Assembly: GCA_003220535.1 (NCBI GenBank)
Contig: QHSU01000069.1
Span: 62,001-126,000, forward strand
DNA: 64,000 bases
Direction of reading: 5' to 3'
Source: Candidatus Rokuibacteriota bacterium
GTDB taxonomy: Bacteria; Methylomirabilota; Methylomirabilia; Rokubacteriales; CSP1-6
Below are positions 16,206 to 24,973 of the stretch, piece by piece. Within the stretch, counting starts at the first letter, position 1; the number at the start of each line of letters is the position of its first letter. The notes under the pieces were generated by a model. It searched no databases. It was not told the DNA's origin and was given only the letters and a program-made list of their open reading frames with translations. Made by a program: the position numbers and the translations under genes.

Positions 16206-18493
16206 GATCGACGCGCGAGCAGGCGAGCGCGGATCGGCACCTCGGTGATCTCCGGGGCTCCGGCGCCGAGGGCATCGGCCACCGCGTTGGCGATCGCGGC
16301 CGGGCCCGGCACCGCCGAGCCTTCGCCGGTACCCTTCAGCCCGAGCGGATTGAGTGGCGAGGGCGAGTCGTAGCTCGCGACTTCGATCGCCGGGACACTG
16401 TCGGCGCGCGGGAGCGCGTAATCCATCAGGGTGCCGGTGAGGACCTGACCGCTCGCGTCGTAGACGATCTCCTCTCCGAGCGCCGCGCCGATACCCTGGA
16501 CGGCACCGCCCTGCGTCTGTCCTGCGACGATCAGCGGGTTGATCTCGTGCCCGGCGTCGTGAACGGCGTGATAGGCGAGGACCGACACGGCGCCGGTCTC
16601 GCGATCGACCTCGACGGTCGCGACGTGAACGCCGGAGGCCCACGTCACGCTCTCCGGGCTCACGTACCGCGTGGCGGCGAGACCGGGCTCGCCGAGCGAG
16701 CGAACGACGTCCGGGTGCTGAGCCAGCGCGGCGAGCGCCGCGAGGCCGAGCCCGCGGTCCGGCGCGCCCTTGACGTGAGCCCGTCCGTCCGCGATCACGA
16801 TGTCGTCAGCATCGCACTCGAGCGCGCGCGCCGCCACGCGCCGGGCCTTGTCACGCACCACGTCGGCCGCCTGCGCCACGGCGCTGCCGACGATGACCGC
16901 GACGCGGCTCGCATAGGTGCCGGCGCTCGCCGGAAACCGCCCCGTGTCGCCGCCAGTGACGGCGACGCACTCGAGACCGACGCCGAGGCGGTGGGCGCAC
17001 ACCTGGGCGAGCGTCGTCTCGTGTCCCTGGCCCTGACAGGGCGCGCCCACGATGACGCGCACACGCCCGTCGCTCTCGACGCCGACGGTCGCGCCCTCGT
17101 GCGGCCCGATGCCGGTCGCCTCGTTGTAGGCGGCGATCCCGAGGCCGAGCAGCCGCCCCTCCCGTCGCGCCGCGGCCTGCCGCGCGCGAAATGTCCGATG
17201 GCCTGCGGACTCGAGCGCCTTTTCCAGCAGCGTCGGGTAGTCGCCCGAGTCGTGCACCATCGGCATTCCGTCCCGATAGAGGAGCCCCCGGTCGAACGGC
17301 ATCTCGGCGGCGTCGATGAGATTGCGCCGGCGGAGGTCCGCGGGATCGAGTCCGAGCTCGCCCGCGGCGATGTCCATCAGCCGCTCGGCCACGAAGGTCG
17401 CCTGCGGGCGGCCGGCGCCGCGGTAGGGCGCGCTCGGCACCTTGTGAGTGACCACGACGCGGCCGCGACACCGGAACGCCGGGACGCGATAGAGGCCGAC
17501 GAGGTGCGTCGCCGTGACCCCGGCGACGACGGCTCCGCGGGGGAGGTAGGCGCCCGCGTCGATCAAAAAGTCGTCGGCGAGACCGAGGATGCGACCGTCG
17601 CCCGCGAGGGCGAGCGTCGCGGTGTGAAGCTGGTCGCCCGCGTGAGTCGTGCTGAAGAAGCTCGCCGATCGGGTATCGGTCCAGCAGACCGGCCGGCCGA
17701 GCCGCCGCGCCAGCGTGGCGACGATCAGCTCTTCCGGGTACACGGGGCCCTTCGTGCCAAAGCCCCCGCCCACGTCGGGCGCGGTGACCCGGACGGCCTC
17801 CGGGGCCAGCCCGAGCGCTTCAGCGATGCGCTGCCGCACGCCGTACGGCATCTGGGTGCTCGACCACACGTGCAGGCTGGCCGTCGCCCGGTCCCATCGC
17901 GCGGCGGCGGTCCGAGGCTCGAGCGGAAGCGCGGTGAGGCGGGCGCAGCGCACGCGCCGGGTCACCACGATCGCGGCCCGCCGGAGCGCCGTCTCGAAAT
18001 CTCCCATCTCGAGGGTCAGGGTCGCCGCCACGTTCGTCCCCCAGTCGGCGTGAACGAGCTGCGCCCCGGCCTCGAGCGCCGCCTCGGGATCGACGGTCGC
18101 CAGCAGCGGCTCGTACTCCACGCCGACGGCCACGGCGCCGTCCGTCGCCGCGTAGGAATCGGTGGCGACGACGACGGCGACCGCCTCGCCCGAGAACCGG
18201 ACGACGCCGTCGGCGAGCGCCGATTGGCGATACGGCTTCACGGCGACTCCGGGGACGACCGGAGGCGGCAGCGCGCCGCGCAGCTCGGGGAGATCTGCGA
18301 GGCTGAAGACGCCGAGCACGCCGGGCTGAGCGCGCGCCGTCCCGGCGTCGACGCTGACGATCCGTGCGTGAGCATGCGGGCTCCGCACGACGGCGACGTG
18401 CGCCGCGTGCTCGAGTGGCAGGTCGCTGACATAGCGGCCGCGGCCGGTGAGGAATCGCAGGTCCTCACGGCGTCTGGCGGGCTGGCCGATCAT
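16202..18493 (-). CDS. Molybdenum hydroxylase large subunit (xanthine/aldehyde oxidase, CoxL-like)
   Basis: This is a 763-residue molybdopterin-binding subunit of the xanthine dehydrogenase family. It has the a/b hammerhead start (RREDLRFLTGRGRYVSDL), PDVGGGFGTKGPVYPEE near residue 245, and active-site loop APYRGAGRPQ. That loop is the form found in aldehyde-type or form II CoxL-like enzymes, not the VAYRCSFR of true CO dehydrogenase. The catalytic Glu lies in LKGTGEGSAVPGP near the C-terminus. The ATG at 18493 is preferred to the GTG at 18499. The FAD and 2Fe-2S subunits normally needed are not adjacent; the nearest set is at 34.8-36.2 kb. It overlaps the truncated zinc-ribbon gene. Confidence 0.93.
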   Translation of the reverse strand: MIGQPARRREDLRFLTGRGRYVSDLPLEHAAHVAVVRSPHAHARIVSVDAGTARAQPGVLGVFSLADLPELRGALPPPVVPGVAVKPYRQSALADGVVRFSGEAVAVVVATDSYAATDGAVAVGVEYEPLLATVDPEAALEAGAQLVHADWGTNVAATLTLEMGDFETALRRAAIVVTRRVRCARLTALPLEPRTAAARWDRATASLHVWSSTQMPYGVRQRIAEALGLAPEAVRVTAPDVGGGFGTKGPVYPEELIVATLARRLGRPVCWTDTRSASFFSTTHAGDQLHTATLALAGDGRILGLADDFLIDAGAYLPRGAVVAGVTATHLVGLYRVPAFRCRGRVVVTHKVPSAPYRGAGRPQATFVAERLMDIAAGELGLDPADLRRRNLIDAAEMPFDRGLLYRDGMPMVHDSGDYPTLLEKALESAGHRTFRARQAAARREGRLLGLGIAAYNEATGIGPHEGATVGVESDGRVRVIVGAPCQGQGHETTLAQVCAHRLGVGLECVAVTGGDTGRFPASAGTYASRVAVIVGSAVAQAADVVRDKARRVAARALECDADDIVIADGRAHVKGAPDRGLGLAALAALAQHPDVVRSLGEPGLAATRYVSPESVTWASGVHVATVEVDRETGAVSVLAYHAVHDAGHEINPLIVAGQTQGGAVQGIGAALGEEIVYDASGQVLTGTLMDYALPRADSVPAIEVASYDSPSPLNPLGLKGTGEGSAVPGPAAIANAVADALGAGAPEITEVPIRARLLARRS

Positions 18494-18768
18494 GCCCACG
18501 ATGGCTTGCGCTCGCCTTCCAGCACCGCGCGCGAGTCGAGGATACGCTCGACGAGGTGGTACGGCGTGTAGGTGTCGGGCGAGGCGACGGCGCGATCCGC
18601 CGGGCTATCCGTGGGATGCGCACATTCCGGGCAGAACTTCGCGGCCGGTGGCCGCGGCGTCCCGCAGCGCGGGCAGGCGCGCCGGAGCGGCATCACGCAC
18701 TCGACGCAGAACTTCGCCCCAGGCGGATTCTCGTGACGGCATCGCGGACAGGTCACGGCCGGCGCCAC
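18490..18768 (-). CDS. Zinc-ribbon protein, truncated N-terminus of a class III cyclase/ATPase
   Basis: This is a 92-residue protein with two zinc ribbons: CPRCRHENPPGAKFCVEC and CPRCGTPRPPAAKFCPEC. They are followed by a linker ending TPYHLVERILDSRAVLEGERK. This is the usual leader of large zinc-ribbon adenylate/guanylate cyclase-AAA proteins, where GERK is normally followed at once by the cyclase domain (VTVLFAD). Here the frame ends four residues later, at the start of the Mo hydroxylase gene, and the cyclase and ATPase parts are missing. It may survive as a small zinc-binding protein or be a relic. It sits 18 nt after the UbiD gene in the same operon. Confidence 0.75.
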   Translation of the reverse strand: MAPAVTCPRCRHENPPGAKFCVECVMPLRRACPRCGTPRPPAAKFCPECAHPTDSPADRAVASPDTYTPYHLVERILDSRAVLEGERKPSWA

Positions 18769-18786
18769 GAGTGCCGTCCGCGCGCC

Positions 18787-20316
18787 TCAGTCTTCCAGTG
18801 ACCAGAGCTTGGGGGGCGCGCCCGTGAAGCCCAGCTCCGACCAGCGCGCCGCCAGCGACTCGTAGACGGAGCGACGGAGCTTCGTGCGCCGGGAGAACTG
18901 CTTGATGTAGCGGTGCTCCATGCACGCGTTGATCAGTGCCTTGGAGCCGTAGGGACGCTCTTCGGGCGGATTCTGCGTCGGGTCGAGCCAGGTCGACCAT
19001 GTCTGCCGCAGGATGTCGATGTCCTCGACGGGATTGCAGCGAGTAGACATCGCCCACAGCACCTGGTTGATGTTCGACGGATCGACGTCGTCGTCGACGG
19101 CGATGATCCACTTCGCGTAGTAGGCGCCTCCGGGCACTTGCGCCGCCAGCGCCAGCGCCTGCGGCGCGTGGCCCGCGTAGCGCTGCTCGAGCGACACCAC
19201 CGTCATCCCCCAGCCGCCGGCGGCGGCGGGATGGCTGTACACGCCCTTGATGCCGGGAACGCCGACGCGGTCGAGATCGTTCCAGATCTTCGCCGAGCGC
19301 GCGATCGAGTACAGCAGCGCGTCCTCGTTGGCCGGGTAGTCGGCCATCAGCGCGTGGGTGAGAATCGGATCGTCCCGATGGTGGATGGCCTTCACCTCGA
19401 CGTTGAACGCGTAGTCCTCTGGGCGCCCGTAGTAGCCGGTGAACTCGCCGAAGGGCCCTTCGAGCTTGATGGCCTTGGGGTGGACGACGCCCTCGATCAC
19501 GATCTCGGCGCGGGCCGGGTAGGGGATGCTGCCGACGTGACCCTTGACGAGCTCCACGGGCCGGCCGGTCATCCCACCGATGAACTCGAGCTCGGAGACC
19601 GTCTTCGAGAACGTCAGCGAGGCGGCGATGAACATGGCGGGATCGACGCCCCAGACGGCGACGATCTCGCACGGCTCGTTGCGGCTCCAGTAGCGGTCGA
19701 TGTGCAGTCGCGCGTCCTTGCCGGGCGAGAGGTAGAGGCCGACGTGGTTGCGATCGTGCACCATCTGCCGGTAGCAGCCCACGTTGAGCCAGCCCGCGTC
19801 CGGGTCGCGCGTGATGATCGCGTCGGCGGTGCCGATGTAGCGTCCGCCGTCGCCGGGCCAGTGGCGCGCCGCCGGGAAGATCGTGATGTCGACGTCGTCA
19901 CCGTAGCGGTGGTGGGCGTTGACCGGCGCCGCGTCGGCCTCGACCATCACCGGCGGCAGGGTCCGCGTGAACTTGCCCTTGCAGCGCTGGATCAGATCCA
20001 TCGCGCTGCGTCCCGGCGGCTCGCCGATGGCGAGGGCGAAGCGGTCGACGCTCGAGCCGATGATGTTCCAGAGCGCCCGGTATCCCGCCGGACAGCCCTT
20101 GATGTTCTCGAAGAGCGGGGCGGGAGCGCCGATCTGCTGATGCGCCATGTAGGTGAGGGCGCCCATTTCCTCGTTCCAGTCGATCGGCTCGCGGATTCGA
20201 GTGATCTGGCCGATGGCTTCGGCCTTCGCGAGCCAGTCGCGGAGATCGCGCGGCGCCGGGGCCTCGGCCCCGTCGGGCGACCTCGGAACGTCGTGGACCG
20301 CGCGCGTATTCTCCAT
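18787..20316 (-). CDS. UbiD-family decarboxylase (prenylated-FMN dependent)
   Basis: This is a 509-residue reversible (de)carboxylase of the UbiD superfamily acting on aromatic or alpha,beta-unsaturated acids with prenylated FMN. Landmarks are DLRDWLAKAEAIGQITRI at the start and NVGCYRQMVHDRNHVGLYLSPGKDARLH near residue 195, the metal/prFMN-binding region. KLEGPFGEFTGYYG near residue 285 carries the catalytic glutamates. The C-terminal third, DDDVDPSNINQVLWA, is also typical. No UbiX is in the window. The neighbours are a crotonase and an NDP-forming CoA ligase upstream and a Mo hydroxylase downstream, which fits degradation of an aromatic or enoic acid. Confidence 0.95.
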   Translation of the reverse strand: MENTRAVHDVPRSPDGAEAPAPRDLRDWLAKAEAIGQITRIREPIDWNEEMGALTYMAHQQIGAPAPLFENIKGCPAGYRALWNIIGSSVDRFALAIGEPPGRSAMDLIQRCKGKFTRTLPPVMVEADAAPVNAHHRYGDDVDITIFPAARHWPGDGGRYIGTADAIITRDPDAGWLNVGCYRQMVHDRNHVGLYLSPGKDARLHIDRYWSRNEPCEIVAVWGVDPAMFIAASLTFSKTVSELEFIGGMTGRPVELVKGHVGSIPYPARAEIVIEGVVHPKAIKLEGPFGEFTGYYGRPEDYAFNVEVKAIHHRDDPILTHALMADYPANEDALLYSIARSAKIWNDLDRVGVPGIKGVYSHPAAAGGWGMTVVSLEQRYAGHAPQALALAAQVPGGAYYAKWIIAVDDDVDPSNINQVLWAMSTRCNPVEDIDILRQTWSTWLDPTQNPPEERPYGSKALINACMEHRYIKQFSRRTKLRRSVYESLAARWSELGFTGAPPKLWSLED

Positions 20317-20356
20317 ACCAAGCCTCCGCTAGCGAGCTCGTTCGAAGGCTATCACA

Positions 20357-21226
20357 TCAGGACTTCGGGGCCGACCGGGGGCCGAAAGGCTCCGGACGGA
20401 ATCCGCCGTCGCGGGCCTCCAGGAACGCCTTCAGGCCGCCCGACTGCATCGCCGCGATGAGCTCGGCCCGCTCGGCGTTGTACGAGGCGTGCGCCATGCT
20501 CGAGAACGGGATGTTCATCAGCATGCCGGCGCCCAGGCCCATGGCGAGCAGGCCGTAGCAGGTGACCGCCTTGTTGAGCCGCACCGAGGGCTCGGGCACG
20601 CGGGCGATGCGCTCGGCCAGTGCCCGGGCGCGCGGCAGGAGCTCGGCCTGCGGCACGACCTCGTTGACGAGGCCGAGCCGAAGAGCCTCCGCGGCGTCGA
20701 AATGGTCGCCGGTCAGGGAGTAGCGGTGGGCGGCCTTCCACCCCGCGAGCGCCGCGAAGAGGAACGTGGTGTTCGACGTGTGGCGAACTTCGGGTTGCGC
20801 GAAGACGCTGTTGTCCGCGGCGATGGTGATGTCAGACGCGAGCGCGTACCAGAAGCCGCCTCCCATCACCCAGCCGTGGACGGCCGCGATGACCGGCTTC
20901 GTGAGATGCCAGAGATGCAAGAGCTCCATCGCCGAGTCGCGGTCGCGCACCCACCATCGCTTGATGTACTCGGCGACCTCGACCCCGGTGGCGTCGAGCG
21001 ACGACCGGCCGTCGGGGCGGCGCGCGATGTCGAAGCCAGCCGAGAACCCACGGCCGGCGCCGGTCAGGATGATCGCGCGGATCCCGGCATCGGCGTCTGC
21101 TTCGTCGAGGGCGCCGTGGAGCTCCGCGGTCATCTGGGGGTTGATGGCGTTGATGGTGTCGGGCCGGTTGAGCGTGAGCGTGGCCACCGGTCCCTTCTTC
21201 TCGTACACGATCATCTCGTAAGGCAT
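20357..21226 (-). CDS. Enoyl-CoA hydratase/isomerase family protein (crotonase)
   Basis: This is a 289-residue crotonase-fold enzyme acting on acyl-CoA thioesters. The oxyanion hole is formed by GRGFSAGFDIA near residue 62 and HGWVMGGGFWYALASD near residue 120. The residues at the usual catalytic Glu positions are not both obvious: QPEVRH keeps one. It could therefore be a hydratase, an isomerase or a ring-hydrolysing member. It lies 19 nt after the CoA-synthetase gene and 40 nt before UbiD, in one operon. It is longer at the C-terminus than the usual 260 residues, with a polar tail. Confidence 0.92.
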   Translation of the reverse strand: MPYEMIVYEKKGPVATLTLNRPDTINAINPQMTAELHGALDEADADAGIRAIILTGAGRGFSAGFDIARRPDGRSSLDATGVEVAEYIKRWWVRDRDSAMELLHLWHLTKPVIAAVHGWVMGGGFWYALASDITIAADNSVFAQPEVRHTSNTTFLFAALAGWKAAHRYSLTGDHFDAAEALRLGLVNEVVPQAELLPRARALAERIARVPEPSVRLNKAVTCYGLLAMGLGAGMLMNIPFSSMAHASYNAERAELIAAMQSGGLKAFLEARDGGFRPEPFGPRSAPKS

Positions 21227-21245
21227 CGCGGCACCTCCCAGGCTG

Positions 21246-23372
21246 TCAGGCGAACTCGATCAACCAGTCCACCGCCACCACGCCTCGACCGTCGTCGAGC
21301 ACGAGGAGCGGGTTGAGGTCCAGGGCCCGGAGCGACGGCCGATGCGCCTCGGCGAGCGCCGCCAGCCGGACGATCGCGTCGGCGAGCGCTCCTCTGTCCG
21401 CCGGCGCTCGGCCGCGCGCGCCCGACAAGATCGCGGCGCCCCGAAGCTCGGCGATCATCGATGCGGCGTCGGCGGGACCGATGGGCGGCACGCGGAGCGA
21501 CACGTCGCGCATCTGCTCGACGAAGATACCGCCGAACCCGCACACGATCGCCGGGCCGAAGAGCGGATCGGTCTTGACGCCGAGGATCATCTCCCGGCCC
21601 CCGAGGATCATGCGCTGGACGAGCACGCCGTCGAGGCGCGCCGCGGGGGCCCGCCGCCGGACCTCGTCGAGCATCTCCCGGTAGGCCACGCGAACCGCCG
21701 TGGCGTCGCCGCAGCCCACGCGAACGCCGCCGACGTCGGTCTTGTGGGCGATGTGTAACGAGTCGATCTTGACCACCACGGGATAGCCGAAGCGCTCTGC
21801 GGCCTGCACCGCTTGTTCGATGTCTTTCGCGGTGATCGTCTCGGCGAGCGGCACCCCGAAGTCGCGCAGGAGCTGCATGGCCTCCACATTGCCGAGCACC
21901 CCGCGGCCGGCCGGTCGGCTGATCGCTCGCGGCGGCGCCGCGACGGCGCTCGGGGTCATCGTCTCGGATCGCTCCAGGAATCGGCGATGCTCGCGCGCGT
22001 TGCGCACCGCAAGCATCGCCGTCTCGGTGCTCTCGAGGAACGGGACGCCGACTTCGGCGAGAGTGTGGACGACCTCCTGGTCGAGGTCGCCACCCGCGAA
22101 CGAGCTGAAGGCGAGCACGAGACGATCGGTGCCGGTCTGCAGCGCCTCGTTCATGGCGCGGCTGAACTGCCGCGAGGGTGCCCCGCCGCCCGGGCGCGGC
22201 ACGTTGACTCTCAGGTTCACGGCCAGCACGTCGACGGCCTCGTCGCGGAGCAGGACGTCGAACAGCTGAGGGAAGAGCCTTGTGTCCTCGTACATGGCGC
22301 CCGTGCCATCGAGCGGGTTTCGTGGATTCGCGAAGTCCGGCATGAAGGCTTTCAGCGTCTCGACGGACGTGGCCGAGAGCGGCGGAAGCTCGACGCCGGC
22401 GCGATCCGCGGCGTCCGATACATGCCCGCACTCCCCGCCGAGGCCGCTCAGGATCCCGACCCGCCAGCCGCGACGGGCATGATGCCGTGCCGCGGACAGG
22501 AGAGTGAGCGTGTCGACCATCTCGTTGATGCTCGACACCTGGACGATGCCGCTCTGCCGGAGCACCGCCTCGACGATCTCGGGCGTGCCGGCCAGCGATC
22601 CCGTGTGCGCGAGCATCGCCTGCCGGGCGTTTTCGGACCGCCCCACCTTCAGCACCACGATGGGCTTCCGCTGCGCCTTCGCGCGCGCCGCCGCGACCCG
22701 GAACTTGTCCGGCCGCTTGAATCCCTCGACGAACGCGCCAACCACCGCCGTCTCGTCGTCCTCGACGAGGAACGCGGTGTAGTCCTCGACCGTGAGCCCG
22801 GCCTGGTTGCCGCACGAGACGATGTAGCTCAGCCCGACGCCCCGCTGCTGCATCAGGTACTCGCCGATCGCGTGACTGAAGCCACCGCTCTGGGACACGA
22901 GCCCGACGACGCCCGGTCGCAACGGCTCTGCCACATCGGCGCTGAAGGTCGCCGCGCCCAGACGGATGTTGAAGACGCCGTAGCAGTTCGGTCCGCAGAT
23001 CAGGAGCCCGCGGTCGGCGGCGAGGCGCTCGAGCTCGGCCTGCCGCCGCTGGCCGACGGGACCCGCTTCGGCGAAGCCGCTCGACAGCACGACGGCGCCG
23101 CGCACGCCGCTGTCGACGGCGGCCGCGAGGATCGCCGGGACCTGCTCAGCCGGGATCGCTACCACGACGGTGTCGGCCGGTTCCGGCGTGGAGGCGAGGT
23201 CGGGATAGCAGGGCAGCCCGAGGACGTCCGTGTACTTCGGATTGATCGGAAAGATCCGCCCCGCGTAGCCGAAGCGCTGGAGGTTGGCGACGACTCGGGT
23301 CGCGCGGGTCATCCGCTGCGAGGCACCGACGACGGCGATGCTCGTCGGCTTCATCAAGGGCGCCAGGTCCAT
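21246..23372 (-). CDS. Acyl-CoA synthetase (NDP-forming), fused alpha-beta
   Basis: This is a 708-residue acetyl-/acyl-CoA synthetase of the NDP-forming type that activates organic acids or makes ATP from acyl-CoA. The ATG at 23372 (MDLAPLMKPTSIAVVGAS) is the canonical start; the ORF track extension runs through the upstream hairpin. The CoA-binding domain comes first. The phosphorylated His is His256 in AMLAHTGSLAG. The ATP-grasp domain follows after about residue 490 (YPVVVKIDSLHIAHKTDVGGV, then GREMILGVKTDPLFGP). It is the first gene of the seven-gene leftward operon ending with the MMPL exporter. Confidence 0.93.
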   Translation of the reverse strand: MDLAPLMKPTSIAVVGASQRMTRATRVVANLQRFGYAGRIFPINPKYTDVLGLPCYPDLASTPEPADTVVVAIPAEQVPAILAAAVDSGVRGAVVLSSGFAEAGPVGQRRQAELERLAADRGLLICGPNCYGVFNIRLGAATFSADVAEPLRPGVVGLVSQSGGFSHAIGEYLMQQRGVGLSYIVSCGNQAGLTVEDYTAFLVEDDETAVVGAFVEGFKRPDKFRVAAARAKAQRKPIVVLKVGRSENARQAMLAHTGSLAGTPEIVEAVLRQSGIVQVSSINEMVDTLTLLSAARHHARRGWRVGILSGLGGECGHVSDAADRAGVELPPLSATSVETLKAFMPDFANPRNPLDGTGAMYEDTRLFPQLFDVLLRDEAVDVLAVNLRVNVPRPGGGAPSRQFSRAMNEALQTGTDRLVLAFSSFAGGDLDQEVVHTLAEVGVPFLESTETAMLAVRNAREHRRFLERSETMTPSAVAAPPRAISRPAGRGVLGNVEAMQLLRDFGVPLAETITAKDIEQAVQAAERFGYPVVVKIDSLHIAHKTDVGGVRVGCGDATAVRVAYREMLDEVRRRAPAARLDGVLVQRMILGGREMILGVKTDPLFGPAIVCGFGGIFVEQMRDVSLRVPPIGPADAASMIAELRGAAILSGARGRAPADRGALADAIVRLAALAEAHRPSLRALDLNPLLVLDDGRGVVAVDWLIEFA

Positions 23373-23437
23373 GAGCGGCACGGGCCGCCCGACTATGGCG
23401 GAACCATCTTCTGGTGTCAACGCGCGTCTGTGGCGGG

Positions 23438-23600
23438 GTCCGGTCCTGGGGCAGGCCGGCGGGCGGGGTCGCTCGACCACGCTGCACGCGCACGCATGAC
23501 CCGTCGCGGCTGGGCTCCATCTGGGCCCTTCGCTTCCGAGTGTCACTCGGCGGGAACGGATCTCGTCGACCCCGCCCGCCAGCCTGCCCCAGGACCGGAC
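23438..23600. repeat. Long inverted repeat (34-bp arms, 95-nt loop)
   Basis: The arms at 23438-23471 and 23567-23600 are reverse complements with one mismatch (core CCTGGGGCAGGC / GCCTGCCCCAGG). The element lies 40-200 nt after the stop of the last gene of the peptide-transport operon and just before the CoA-synthetase start. It may therefore end the first operon. Its sequence differs from the hairpin at 12826-12991, but size, GC content and position (3' of a leftward operon) are alike. No transposase is present. Confidence 0.8.
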
Positions 23601-23640
23601 GGGCAGGCCAGCCTAGCCAGGGTGTCGGCATAGCGCGGGG

Positions 23641-23988
23641 TTAGCGGATGGTGGTGGGGGGGCCGGTGTGGGGTTGGAGGTAGGGGCTCGCTGGCCCCGC
23701 GTAGGGAAAGTAGCGTGTCGTGCCCGGGACCTCCTGATTGTCCGCCGTCAGGCAGGCGCAGCCGACGCCCAGTGGCGCGGACCAGGTCGGTAGCTGGCAC
23801 CAGCCCCACTCCGTCGTGCAGATGTTCGCCGGTGGTGGCGCAGGCCCGGGAGCCGGTCGTGGAAACGGCAGGGGACGCGATGCTGGAGGAGGCTCGGGAC
23901 GCTGGGCGACCTGAGCATGAAGGGCATCGATCGCGCCCACGAACACCAACGCCAAGAGTCCGAGCGCGACGTGTGGTCGGCGCAACAA
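23641..23988 (-). CDS. Secreted hypothetical protein with conserved cysteines
   Basis: This is a 115-residue exported protein. A signal peptide (LGLLALVFVGAIDALHAQ) is followed by a proline-rich spacer of about 30 residues. A compact C-terminal part (NICTTEWGWCQLP, then GVGCACLTADNQEVPGTT) has four cysteines that could form two disulphides. I do not recognise a named family. It is the last gene after the DppC permease, 7 nt downstream, and could be an accessory periplasmic protein of that system. Confidence 0.7.
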   Translation of the reverse strand: MLRRPHVALGLLALVFVGAIDALHAQVAQRPEPPPASRPLPFPRPAPGPAPPPANICTTEWGWCQLPTWSAPLGVGCACLTADNQEVPGTTRYFPYAGPASPYLQPHTGPPTTIR

Positions 23989-23995
23989 AGCGAGA

Positions 23996-24964
23996 CTACT
24001 TCAGCCGCGGGTCGAGCGCGTCGCGGAGGCCGTCGCCGAAGAGATTGAAGCCCAGCACCGTCACGAAGATGGCCAGGCCCGGGAACAGCGAGATCCACGG
24101 GTTGGACTGGATGAACGAGACGTTGGCCTTCAGGTCCCAGCCCCAGCTCGGCGTCGGCGGCTGCGTGCCGAGGCCCAGGAAGGACAGCGTGGCTTCGACG
24201 ATGATCGAGGTCGCGATGCCGAGCGTAGTCGTCACGATGATCGGCGCCAGGCAGTTCGGCAGGATGTGGCGCAGGAGGATCCGCGGATTGCGCACGCCCA
24301 CGGCACGGCACGCCTCGATGTATTCCTTCTCCTTGATGGAGAGCACGCTGCCCCGGACCAGCCGCGCGTAGATCGGGATGCGGACGATGGCGATGGCGCC
24401 GGTGACTTTGATCGTGCCGATGAGCCCGGCCGTGGGCGCGAAGATGACCATCAGGATGATGGCGAGCAGGTAGATCGGGAAGGCGAGGATCAGATCCATC
24501 GCCCGCATGATGATCGAGTCGACGCGGCCGCCATAGTACCCGGCGATCATCCCGAAGGGGACGCCGACGAAGAGGGCCAGCAGCACCGAGGACACCCCCA
24601 CCGCGAGGGAGATCCGGCTGCCGTGGATGATGCGGCTCAGCATGTCGCGACCGAGCTGGTCCGTCCCCAGCGGGTAGTCGCGGCTCGGGCGCTCGAAGGT
24701 GTGGGTCTGGTCGCTGGCGATGGGGCTCTGCGGCGCGAGCACGTCCGCGAAGAGCGCGACCATCAGCAGCACGGCGACGATGCCCGCGCCGATGAGCGCG
24801 GTCGTGCTCTTGCGGAGCCGGCGCAATCCCTGCACGAACGGCGATTCCGAGTGATCCGCCGCCCGCCAGGCGACGTCGGGCGCCGCCGACAGATCCGCCT
24901 CCTGAATGCTGCCTCCGCTGATGGGCCGGGGATGCCCGGCGCGCGGCTCGCGATCGTCGGCCAT
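23996..24964 (-). CDS. ABC peptide transporter permease, DppC type
   Basis: This is a 322-residue inner-membrane permease of a peptide/nickel-type importer. About 60 soluble residues precede six membrane helices. The segment FADVLAPQSPIASDQTHTFERPSRDYPLGTDQLGRDMLSRIIHG is the DppC N-terminal signature region. The EAA loop reads EYIEACRAVGVRNPRILLRHILPN, followed by LSFLGLGTQPPTPSWG. It starts 9 nt after the DppB gene and is coupled to it. The operon has binding proteins and both permeases but no DppD/DppF ATPases in this window. Confidence 0.95.
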   Translation of the reverse strand: MADDREPRAGHPRPISGGSIQEADLSAAPDVAWRAADHSESPFVQGLRRLRKSTTALIGAGIVAVLLMVALFADVLAPQSPIASDQTHTFERPSRDYPLGTDQLGRDMLSRIIHGSRISLAVGVSSVLLALFVGVPFGMIAGYYGGRVDSIIMRAMDLILAFPIYLLAIILMVIFAPTAGLIGTIKVTGAIAIVRIPIYARLVRGSVLSIKEKEYIEACRAVGVRNPRILLRHILPNCLAPIIVTTTLGIATSIIVEATLSFLGLGTQPPTPSWGWDLKANVSFIQSNPWISLFPGLAIFVTVLGFNLFGDGLRDALDPRLK

Positions 24965-24973
24965 GAATGTCCT

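Noticed and set aside
16202-18493. Aerobic CO dehydrogenase (form I CoxL)
   Set aside because: The active-site loop reads PYRGAGR, not the VAYRCSFR of true CO dehydrogenase, and CoxS and CoxM genes are not adjacent.
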